Part shown: positions 23,408-31,065 of the stretch, piece after piece
Layout: each line of letters begins with the position of its first letter
Position numbering within the stretch: position 1 is the first letter of the stretch
Source: Avisuccinivibrio_A sp964651505
GTDB lineage: Bacteria; Pseudomonadota; Gammaproteobacteria; Enterobacterales; Succinivibrionaceae
Assembly (NCBI GenBank): GCA_964651505.1
Contig: CAZYXT010000007.1
Coordinates: forward strand, 1-34,579
Length of the DNA: 34,579 bases
Direction of reading: 5' to 3'
Program-made: the position numbers and the translations under genes
Notes under the pieces: model-generated
The model's database searches: none
Told to the model about the DNA's origin: nothing
What the model saw: only the letters and a program-made list of their open reading frames with translations

Positions 23408-24615
23408 CAAAGCATATCCTTGATAATGGAGGAGGCGCACTCGCGCGCCCTGCGGTCTGACTCAAAGATCTCATCGATGGAGGATGGTTTTGAGACCACC
23501 TTCTCCAAGACCTCCGAGATGATCTTTCTTATTTGCAGATAGGAGATCTGCTCTTGCAAAAAGGCCTCGACGGCAACCTCATTGGCCGCATTTAAAATGC
23601 AGGTGGCCCCCTGCCCCTCTTTTGAGGCCTCCAAGGCAAGCTTTAAGCACGGGTAGCGCTTAAAATCAGGCTCTGAAAAGGCAAGCTCCCCCATGCTCTT
23701 AAAATCAAGGTGCATGGCCCCGCTTGGGATCCTCTTTGGGTGCCCCAAGGCGCAGGCGATGGGGGTTTTCATGTCCGGCACCCCCAGCTGTGCAAGCACC
23801 GCCCCGTCGATGTAGGAGATCATGGAGTGCACTATCGATTGGGGGTGCACCAAGATCTCGATATCCTCGAAGGCGGCATTGAACAGGCAGCGCGCCTCGA
23901 TAAACTCCAAGCCCTTGTTCATCATGGTGGCAGAATCGATGGTGATCTTGGGGCCCATCGACCAGGTGGGGTGAGAGAGGGCCATCTTGACCGTGACATT
24001 TTTAAGCGCGTCTAATGGCAGCGTGCGAAAAGGCCCGCCTGAGCCTGTCAATAAAAGCTTGTGCACTCCTGCCTCTTTTAAGCGGCAAAAGCCGATGCGC
24101 TGCTGCTCTTTTGGAGGCAGGCACTGAAAAATGGCGCTGTGCTCGCTGTCGATGGGATAGATCCTCGCTTTGTGCTCTTTGACCTTGTCAAAGAAAAACT
24201 CTCCTGCCATCACCAGGCACTCTTTGTTGGCAAGCCCGATATTCGCCCCGCGCTCAACGGCCTTCAACACGGGACGCAAGCCTGCCGCGCCCACGATGGC
24301 GTTGATGATAAAATCCCCCTGCGCATCTGCACACAAACTCTCCTTGCCTTCCACCCCCGTCAAGATCTCGGTGTTTATGCCCTCAGCTTTGAGCTTTTGA
24401 TATAGGGCATCTGCCGCATCAGAGCAGGTAAGGCAGACCCTTTTGGGAGCAAACTCTTTTATGATGCGATAAAGGCCCTCGGCATCGGAATAGGCGCTTG
24501 CCGCATACAGCTCAAAGCACTCCTTATTCTCCCTTATCACCTGCAAGGATGAACTGCCGATGGAGCCTGTGGCTCCCAATAAAACTACCTTGCATTTGTT
24601 TTGCTGCATGTTCAT
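23407..24615 (-). CDS. dxr: 1-deoxy-D-xylulose 5-phosphate reductoisomerase
   Basis: DXR converts 1-deoxyxylulose 5-phosphate to methylerythritol 4-phosphate with NADPH, the committed step of the MEP isoprenoid route; it is the fosmidomycin target. The NADPH-binding LLGATGSIGSSSLQV lies at the N-terminus. Metal-binding residues lie in YPIDSEHSAIFQCL, and the substrate loop motifs are LLTGSGGPFR and SHPTWSMGPKITIDSATMMNK. Length is 402 residues, typical. The ATG overlaps the cdsA stop by four bases (ATGA). An ATG two codons later is possible. The gene order uppS-cdsA-dxr is that of pseudomonads rather than E. coli, where dxr precedes ispU. MEP products feed UppS, encoded just upstream. Confidence 0.97.
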   Translation of the reverse strand: MNMQQNKCKVVLLGATGSIGSSSLQVIRENKECFELYAASAYSDAEGLYRIIKEFAPKRVCLTCSDAADALYQKLKAEGINTEILTGVEGKESLCADAQGDFIINAIVGAAGLRPVLKAVERGANIGLANKECLVMAGEFFFDKVKEHKARIYPIDSEHSAIFQCLPPKEQQRIGFCRLKEAGVHKLLLTGSGGPFRTLPLDALKNVTVKMALSHPTWSMGPKITIDSATMMNKGLEFIEARCLFNAAFEDIEILVHPQSIVHSMISYIDGAVLAQLGVPDMKTPIACALGHPKRIPSGAMHLDFKSMGELAFSEPDFKRYPCLKLALEASKEGQGATCILNAANEVAVEAFLQEQISYLQIRKIISEVLEKVVSKPSSIDEIFESDRRARECASSIIKDML

Positions 24616-25475
24616 GCTAAAAGAGAGCCTCTGACAAGATAATTGAGGGTGATAAACAAAGGAATGGCGGCAAGCTGCGCATCTATTCTGTCAAGCATCC
24701 CCCCGTGCCCCGGGAACATGTTCCCCGAGTCCTTAATCTTAACCATGCGCTTTAACATGCTCTCAACAAGATCTCCCAAGACCGAAAACAAGATGGCCCC
24801 GAGCGCGCTTGCCATCAGCGCAAGCCTGTCTGCCCCGTAGGATGCGTAAAAGCCCATGTAATCGAAGATCAAAAGACCAAACAGGGCCAGGGCAATGCCC
24901 CCGCAGAGGCCTTCGCGGGTCTTGTTGGGGCTTACGGCCTCAATAAGCTTGTTTTTGCCGATCGCCCGGCCCGTAAAATAGGCCCCCGAGTCGGCGCACC
25001 ACACCAAGGCCATGACCGCAAGCACCAAATTGGCCCCCGCATAATAGTCATCTGCAAAATTTTCGGCGCGCAAAATCAAAAGCCCCTGCAAAAAAGGCAA
25101 AAGCAGCATGAGCCCCAAGATGACGCCGATGACTTTGTTTTTATGCCAGGCCGTGCCCTGCGGGTAAGCTTTGACGGCAAAAAAGAGCGCTATCCACAAA
25201 GGCAGCGACAAAGCCATGAAGTATTTGACAAAGGATGGGATATAGCCCTCGGCATAGAGCCCGGGCGGGGCAAAATAAAACATGACAGATGCTGCTGCCG
25301 CTGCGCACAGCAAAAAAGGGTAAGGGCGCTTGAAGCCCAGCAGCGCGCCCATCTCCTTAGCCCCTGTGGCATAAATGGCCAAAGCCCCCAGAGTAAAGAT
25401 GGCATAGTCTGCCAAATACAGCCAGGCCAAAACGGCCGCTATCAGGATAACTGCGGTAATGATCCTAATTTTCAT
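24612..25475 (-). CDS. cdsA: Phosphatidate cytidylyltransferase
   Basis: CdsA makes CDP-diacylglycerol from phosphatidic acid and CTP, the branch point of phospholipid synthesis, in the inner membrane. The 287-residue protein has about eight hydrophobic helices. The C-terminal family signature is visible as SVLGDLVESMLKRMVKIKDS followed by GNMFPGHGGMLDRIDA. An upstream block, NKTREGLCGG, is also diagnostic. It begins eight bases after uppS and overlaps dxr, so it is tightly embedded in the operon. Confidence 0.96.
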   Translation of the reverse strand: MKIRIITAVILIAAVLAWLYLADYAIFTLGALAIYATGAKEMGALLGFKRPYPFLLCAAAAASVMFYFAPPGLYAEGYIPSFVKYFMALSLPLWIALFFAVKAYPQGTAWHKNKVIGVILGLMLLLPFLQGLLILRAENFADDYYAGANLVLAVMALVWCADSGAYFTGRAIGKNKLIEAVSPNKTREGLCGGIALALFGLLIFDYMGFYASYGADRLALMASALGAILFSVLGDLVESMLKRMVKIKDSGNMFPGHGGMLDRIDAQLAAIPLFITLNYLVRGSLLA

Positions 25476-25483
25476 GAGAGCCT

Positions 25484-26227
25484 CTATGATTGTCTTACTT
25501 GCTCTGAGGTCTTGCCAAAGCGCCGCTCGCGCCCCCTGTAAAAGGCCAAAGCCTCATCTAAGGCGTGCTCGTCAAAATCGGGCCACAGCACATCTGTGAC
25601 ATAAAACTCGCTGTAGGCGCACTGCCACAGCAAAAAATTGGAAATGCGATGCTCTCCTCCCGTTCTTATCAAAAGATCGACGTCGCAATTCAAATTTAAG
25701 GCACAAGAAAAGATCTTCTGGTCTATATCGTCGGGATCCAAAAGCCCCTCTTTGACCTTCATCGCCAATGCCCTTGCCGCCTGCGCTATATCCCATTGCC
25801 CGCCGTAATTGATGGCAATGTTTAAGGTTAAGGCTTTGTTATTGGCCGTAAGCTCTTCGGTTTGGGCGATGAGTTTTTGCAAATTGTCCCCAAGGGCGCT
25901 TTTGTCGCCTATCACCCTCACCTTAATGCCGTTTGAGTGCAGATTGCCCCGCTGTTTTACAAGCGAGCGGCTTAAAAGGTTCATCAGGGCCGTCACTTCC
26001 GAGGCGGGGCGCTGCCAGTTTTCAGAGGAGAACGCAAACAGCGTGAGCATGGGAAGGTGCTTTTTCAGGCAGGCTGCAATCACCCTCGTGACTGCCTTGG
26101 CCCCCTCCTGATGTCCCATCGCCCGCAACAGGCCGCGCTGCCTTGCCCAGCGGCCGTTGCCGTCCATGATGATGGCCGTGTGCCCGGGCAGCTTTTGTTC
26201 CTGTGCGTCATTAGTTTGGGGGGCCAT
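25484..26227 (-). CDS. uppS: Undecaprenyl diphosphate synthase (cis-prenyltransferase)
   Basis: UppS (IspU) condenses farnesyl diphosphate with eight isopentenyl diphosphates, giving the C55 carrier for peptidoglycan and O-antigen synthesis. The catalytic Asp lies in the conserved AIIMDGNGRWARQRG (D22). Further motifs are LTLFAFSSENWQRP, LNIAINYGGQWDI and the C-terminal LLIRTGGEHRISNFLLWQ with YSEFYVTDVLWPDF. Length is 247 residues (E. coli about 253). It lies 13 bases after frr and eight before cdsA. Confidence 0.97.
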   Translation of the reverse strand: MAPQTNDAQEQKLPGHTAIIMDGNGRWARQRGLLRAMGHQEGAKAVTRVIAACLKKHLPMLTLFAFSSENWQRPASEVTALMNLLSRSLVKQRGNLHSNGIKVRVIGDKSALGDNLQKLIAQTEELTANNKALTLNIAINYGGQWDIAQAARALAMKVKEGLLDPDDIDQKIFSCALNLNCDVDLLIRTGGEHRISNFLLWQCAYSEFYVTDVLWPDFDEHALDEALAFYRGRERRFGKTSEQVRQS

Positions 26228-26240
26228 ACATCACCCTTGG

Positions 26241-26798
26241 TTAAACTTCCATCAGCTCTTTTTCTTTGGAGGCGCTGACTTCATCGCATTGCTTGATGGC
26301 AGCATCGGTGAGCTTTTGCACCTGCTCTTCGCCGCCGTGCATCTCATCTTCGGAGATGGTCTTGTCTTTTTGCATCTTCTTTAACTTGTCGTTGGCATCG
26401 CGGCGCACGTTGCGCACTTCGATCTTGGCAGCCTCGACTTCGCTTTTGACCACCTTGACAAGCTCGCGGCGGCGCTCCTCGGTCAAAGGAGGCAGGTGGA
26501 CGCGGATGTCGATGCCGGCCACCACGGGATTGAGCCCCAGCTCGGATTTTTGAATGGCTTTTTCCACATCCTTTACGGCATTGCGGTCAAAGACGGTCAG
26601 CTTTAAGGTGCGGGCATCTTCCACGTTGACCTGCGCCACCTGACGCAGGGGAGTGGGAGAGCCGTAGTAATCGACCATGATGCCGTCAAGCAGTCCGGTC
26701 TGGGCTCTGCCGGTGCGGATCTTGGCCAAACGGCTTTTCAAGGCTTCCACGGCCTTGTTCATGCGGCTTTGCGCATCTTGTTTAATCTCATTAACCAT
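26241..26798 (-). CDS. frr: Ribosome recycling factor
   Basis: RRF with EF-G splits post-termination ribosomes. I set the start at the ATG at 26798, which gives 185 residues, exactly the E. coli length, and begins VNEIKQDAQSRMNKAVEALK. GAGGAGACAG lies immediately upstream. The longer frame to 26822 would add eight residues and bury this ribosome binding site. Conserved KIRTGRAQTGLLDGI, YYGSPTPLRQVAQVN and PPLTEERRRELVKVVK are present. It follows pyrH by 35 bases. Confidence 0.97.
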   Translation of the reverse strand: MVNEIKQDAQSRMNKAVEALKSRLAKIRTGRAQTGLLDGIMVDYYGSPTPLRQVAQVNVEDARTLKLTVFDRNAVKDVEKAIQKSELGLNPVVAGIDIRVHLPPLTEERRRELVKVVKSEVEAAKIEVRNVRRDANDKLKKMQKDKTISEDEMHGGEEQVQKLTDAAIKQCDEVSASKEKELMEV

Positions 26799-26833
26799 AT
26801 CTGTCTCCTCAAGAGCTGGCAAGAAACTAAGGT

Positions 26834-27553
26834 TTAATCGGTAACTAAGGTTCCCTCATCGCCGCCGGTGGCAGCTTTGAGCAAGGCGCCCTCTTTTTGC
26901 ATGTTAAAGACGCGGATGGGCAGATGATGATCGCGCGCCAAGGCAAAAGCGGTCAGATCCATCACTTGAAGTTCCTGCCTCAAAACCTCATCAAAAGTAA
27001 GTTTGCCGTAGCGCACGGCACCGGGGTTTTTGACGGGGTCGTCTGAATAGATGCCGTCTACCTTGGTGCCTTTGAACACTTCGTGGCAGCAAAGCTCGAT
27101 GCCCCGCAGCACGGCAGCCGTGTCGGTGGTGAAAAAAGGCGAGCCCGTGCCGCCTGAGCAGATCAAAACAGAACCTTGATCTAGGATCTGACGGCCCAAA
27201 CAGGCGCTGTATTGCACGCTGATGGAAGGAATGCCGTAGGCACTCATAAGCTCGCAGCGGCCGCCTTGGCGGATTATCTCATCGCGCATGGCAAGACCGT
27301 TCATGACGGTGGCAAGCATGCCCATTTGATCTCCTGCCACCCGGTCCAAGCCTGCCTTTTGCAGGGCCTCACCGCGAAAGATGTTGCCTCCGCCTATGAC
27401 CAAGACCGTCTGCACTCCCTGATCTTGAACCTCCCTGATCTCCTTGGCCACGGAGGACAAAACCTGAGGCTCAATGCCAAAGCCCGTCTTGCCGCCTAAG
27501 GCCTCGCCCGAGATTTTAAGGAGAATGCGGTGAGAGTGTGTAAGCTGTGCCAT
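26834..27553 (-). CDS. pyrH: Uridylate kinase
   Basis: PyrH (UMP kinase) phosphorylates UMP to UDP and is a hexameric amino acid kinase family enzyme. Motifs are RILLKISGEALGGKTGFGI at the N-terminus, TVLVIGGGNIFRG for phosphate binding and GTGSPFFTTDTAAVLRG for nucleotide binding. I chose the ATG at 27553 (239 residues); GAGG lies seven bases upstream. An ATG two codons earlier at 27559 leaves no room for the Shine-Dalgarno. A rho-independent terminator separates it from tsf, so its expression may depend on read-through or its own promoter. Confidence 0.96.
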   Translation of the reverse strand: MAQLTHSHRILLKISGEALGGKTGFGIEPQVLSSVAKEIREVQDQGVQTVLVIGGGNIFRGEALQKAGLDRVAGDQMGMLATVMNGLAMRDEIIRQGGRCELMSAYGIPSISVQYSACLGRQILDQGSVLICSGGTGSPFFTTDTAAVLRGIELCCHEVFKGTKVDGIYSDDPVKNPGAVRYGKLTFDEVLRQELQVMDLTAFALARDHHLPIRVFNMQKEGALLKAATGGDEGTLVTD

Positions 27554-27567
27554 AAACATTCCTCTTT

Positions 27568-27600
27568 AAAAAAATCAAAAGCACAAGGTTGCCCTTGTGC
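27568..27600 (-). terminator. Rho-independent terminator or attenuator after tsf
   Basis: On the minus strand GCACAAGG and CCTTGTGC form a perfect 8-base-pair stem around a 4-base loop (27600-27581). The T-rich tract TTTTGATTTTTTT follows. It starts nine bases after the tsf stop and lies upstream of pyrH. A terminator here would set the ratio of rpsB-tsf to the downstream genes. Confidence 0.88.
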
Positions 27601-27608
27601 CCGTTGAA

Positions 27609-28487
27609 TTACTGCTTGGAAGCTGCGATCTGCTCTTGCACTTCCTTGGCAAAATCAGACTCTTTCTTCTCGATGCCCTCGCCCACCTCAAGACGGACGA
27701 ATGAAACGGCATCGGCCTGATGCTGCTTTAACATGTCCCCTACGCTCTGCTCGGGGTTCTTGACGAAGGGCTGGCCTGTGAGGGCAACTTCGTGGGTGAA
27801 CTTCTTCATGCGCCCTGCCACCATCTTCTCGGCAATATCCTTGGGCTTGCCTGAGTTGACGGCAATCTCAATTTGGATCTGGCGCTCGTGCTCGACGGCC
27901 TCGGCACTGACATCCTCGGGGTGGACGAACTCGGGCTTGGATGCGCAAACGTGCATGGCAACATCCTTTGCAACCTCTTCATTGCCGCCCTTAAGGGAGA
28001 CGGCCACGCCGATGCGGCGGTTGGAGTGCACATAGACGCCCAAGACATCGCCTTCCAAAACGCGCAGGCGGCGGATGTTGAGGTTCTCGCCGATCTTGGC
28101 GATGAGGGCGGTTAAGGCATCGCCCACGGTTTGACCGCCCATGTCTTGGGCCTTCAAAGCCTCGACGTCTGATACGCCGCAGTCTAAGGCAATCTTGGCA
28201 ACCTTGTTGGCAAACTCGACGAAGTCGGCGTTCTTGGCGGCAAAGTCGGTCTCGGAGTTGACTTCAACCAAGACTGCCTTGTTGCCTGAGCGGGCGGTGG
28301 CGATGGCGCCTTCTGCGGCGGTGCGGGTGGCTTTCTTGGCAGCCTTCAAGGCACCGCTCTTTCTCATCTCGTCGATAGCCTTTTGCAGATCGCCGTCGGC
28401 GGCAACCAAAGCTTTTTTGCAATCCATCATGCCGGCGCCTGTGATGTCGCGCAGCTCTTTGACCATGGCAGCAGTTACGTTGGCCAT
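27609..28487 (-). CDS. tsf: Translation elongation factor Ts
   Basis: EF-Ts recycles EF-Tu from the GDP to the GTP form. The N-terminal domain VTAAMVKELRDITGAGMMDC and the EF-Tu contact motif VNSETDFAAKNADFVEFA (about residues 76-93) are canonical. Length is 292 residues, slightly above E. coli (283). AGAGGA precedes the ATG by nine bases. It follows rpsB with a hairpin in the 116-base gap, and another terminator follows it. Confidence 0.97.
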   Translation of the reverse strand: MANVTAAMVKELRDITGAGMMDCKKALVAADGDLQKAIDEMRKSGALKAAKKATRTAAEGAIATARSGNKAVLVEVNSETDFAAKNADFVEFANKVAKIALDCGVSDVEALKAQDMGGQTVGDALTALIAKIGENLNIRRLRVLEGDVLGVYVHSNRRIGVAVSLKGGNEEVAKDVAMHVCASKPEFVHPEDVSAEAVEHERQIQIEIAVNSGKPKDIAEKMVAGRMKKFTHEVALTGQPFVKNPEQSVGDMLKQHQADAVSFVRLEVGEGIEKKESDFAKEVQEQIAASKQ

Positions 28488-28517
28488 TTATTGGGTTCCT
28501 CTAATTTAGTAAATTCC

Positions 28518-28544
28518 AAAAAGCCGGGCAGATACCCGGCTTTT
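28518..28544 (-). terminator. Hairpin with U-tract between rpsB and tsf
   Basis: On the minus strand AAAAGCCGGG and CCCGGCTTTT(T) pair with a 6-base loop (28544-28518), followed by T residues. It has the shape of an intrinsic terminator in the rpsB-tsf intergenic region. tsf must be transcribed, so it probably works as a partial attenuator or RNA processing/stability element. Confidence 0.75.
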
Positions 28545-28603
28545 GCGCTCAAAATTGGTGAGGCTCAGCCTCTTTAATGCTTAAGGTGAAGCCGGGGTCA
28601 GCC

Positions 28604-29389
<786 letters not shown>

Positions 29390-29511
29390 GTAAGTACCTC
29401 AAATGTTGTATGGGTTAAGCCTCCACTGCTCTTCATCCCAACCTTATTAAAAGGCACCCAAAGATGAAGGCTGATGCAGTGTGTGATTTATAAAAAACAA
29501 TTAAAACCAAA

Positions 29512-29540
29512 GCCTTTTGTCTGTCGCACAGATAAAAGGC
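29512..29540 (-). promoter_or_regulatory. Hairpin at predicted 5' end of rpsB transcript
   Basis: A 13-base-pair inverted repeat with one G-T pair and a three-base loop (GCCTTTTATCTGT, GCG, ACAGACAAAAGGC on the minus strand) begins where the predicted rpsB transcript would start. A T-rich stretch follows. It may be a leader element for S2 autoregulation, a 5' stabiliser, or a very early attenuator. Confidence 0.5.
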
Positions 29541-29545
29541 GGTCT

Positions 29546-29575
29546 ATTTTAGCATGAATGCAAATGCCGTTTTAA
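29546..29575 (-). promoter_or_regulatory. Candidate rpsB promoter
   Basis: On the minus strand TTAAAA (29575-29570) and TAAAAT (29551-29546) are 18 bases apart. Transcription would start near 29540, giving a leader of about 150 bases, similar to the leader of about 160 bases known for E. coli rpsB. The -35 element is weak. Confidence 0.45.
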
Positions 29576-29918
29576 GTGCGAGGCGGCAAATTTTTGTCCC
29601 GGGGCATTGATGGCAAAATGCAGCCACAAGCACTTAAAGGGACTCTTCCGATGCTTTTGCCTTGCAGTCAAACCTTTGGCCGACAGCTCAAAAAAGAGGA
29701 TTAAAACGCGAAGGCGCCTTTTGCCAAAGCGGCAGAGTGCACCTTAAGGGCCCTGCACCGCAAATGCATGAAAGCCCGCGCCTTGGGCAAAGCAAACGCT
29801 TTCATTGAATCATGCCTGCCCGGCAACTGAAAAAAGTTTGTTTTTTTGGTCTCAAGGTGATGTACGATAGAAACAGAGTATGCCTGAGAGCTGATTTTTG
29901 AGTAAGTGAGTTTGTAAA

Positions 29919-30842
29919 GTGTTTAAGCAGCTGCAATTTTTCGTTGCTTTAGTTGAAAGCAACAGCTTTACCTTAGCCGCGCACAACTGCGGGGTCACTC
30001 AGTCTGCCATATCGCAGCAAATAAAATTGCTCCAAGACAATCTCAATGTCTCCTTGCTGACCATGCAGGGCAAAAGCTTTACCCTCACCGAAGCTGGCCG
30101 CCACTTTTATGAAAACGGCAAGAAGATCTTAACAGATCTTGACAAACTCACCGTGCAGACCCGCAAGGTTGGAACCTCCCATGCCCCCAAGCTCATGCGC
30201 ATCGGACTTCTTAACTCCTTAAAAGACCAAGGCCTTGAGATGTCTTTGGACAAGTGCGCAAAAGAGCTTAAGGTTGACACCAAGATCTCGACGGCCTCCC
30301 ACCAAGATCTCGTTAAGGGCATCGAATCTTATCGCTATGATCTGGTGGTGCTTGACAGTCAGCGCGGAGATCTGACAGGGCAGGGCATATACTCGGTCCC
30401 TTTGTTCATCGCCACGCTGACGGCATATTTTAATTCAGCCTCAGCCACCGACTCTTTAAAAAACGGCATCCTCGATCTTGACTCCAAAGCCTTTTACCGC
30501 CTGTATTTGTGCGCCCCCAAGATCCATGCCCAAAGCGAGCGCGATTACTATGACCGCCTGCTGCGCCCCTCCCATTCATTGCATGCAGCCGACGCCGACA
30601 AGATAGAGGAGATCTTGCAAAAGGACAATACCTATCTTTTGTGCGATCTTATCGATCCAAAATACGAGAGGGACGGCGCCTATCATGCCGTGCCGCTGCA
30701 TCGGGGCAACCGCCCCATTCAAAGGGCTTTTTGCGGCTGCATCAAAAACTTCGGGCGAGATCCCAAAGGCACGGTAAAGTTAAGCTTCCTTGCCAAGCTT
30801 GAGCGCTGCTTTGAGCAAAGGCATGTAAACCACAGGCCATAA
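29919..30842 (+). CDS. LysR-type transcriptional regulator
   Basis: This 307-residue protein has the LysR winged-helix signature at its N-terminus: FKQLQFFVALVESNSFTLAA, then GVTQSAISQQIKLLQDNLNV (about residues 25-44), then FTLTEAGRHFYENGKKIL. The usual LG-x-x-LF-x-R turn is replaced by LNVSLLTMQGK. Residues about 95-300 fit the periplasmic-binding-like effector domain, with no clue to the ligand. The start is a GTG with a GTGAG eight bases upstream. It is the first plus-strand gene and diverges from rpsB across 529 bases. LysR regulators often control a divergent neighbour, but rpsB is an unlikely target, so its regulon is unknown. Base composition resembles the core genes, unlike the restriction gene that follows. 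Confidence 0.88.
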   Translation: MFKQLQFFVALVESNSFTLAAHNCGVTQSAISQQIKLLQDNLNVSLLTMQGKSFTLTEAGRHFYENGKKILTDLDKLTVQTRKVGTSHAPKLMRIGLLNSLKDQGLEMSLDKCAKELKVDTKISTASHQDLVKGIESYRYDLVVLDSQRGDLTGQGIYSVPLFIATLTAYFNSASATDSLKNGILDLDSKAFYRLYLCAPKIHAQSERDYYDRLLRPSHSLHAADADKIEEILQKDNTYLLCDLIDPKYERDGAYHAVPLHRGNRPIQRAFCGCIKNFGRDPKGTVKLSFLAKLERCFEQRHVNHRP

Positions 30843-31065
30843 AGCCGACAATGCCCGGGGCTTTGCGGAACTCTCAAAGCAAAGATGCCTACCCCATCAA
30901 ACCAAGATTGCCTTTGAGGGCATGAGATAGGATAAAAAGCAAAAATTAAGCTCTTGAGTGCCTGATTGGCCTGTGAGAAACTTAACTTGGAAGGCACAAA
31001 AACGCAGGGCCGCGGGAAGCGGCAATACTTGTCGCATGATTTAGGAAGACTGAAGGGACAGTGGC

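Larger units (their letters stand above)
29390..29918. other. Divergent intergenic region: rpsB leader and LysR-gene upstream region
   Basis: No gene is supported in these 529 bases. The rpsB-proximal 150 bases are probably the transcribed leader, with a hairpin at its 5' end (29512-29540) and promoter elements at 29546-29575. The central part (about 29580-29820) is GC-richer and shows no open frame with a ribosome binding site. The last 100 bases precede the LysR-type gene; TACGAT near 29865 is a possible -10 box on the plus strand, without a convincing -35. Confidence 0.45.

Noticed and set aside
30861..30881. Hairpin GCTTTG/CAAAGC after the LysR-type gene as a terminator
   Set aside because: Stem of only six base pairs with a nine-base loop and no T-tract on the plus strand.
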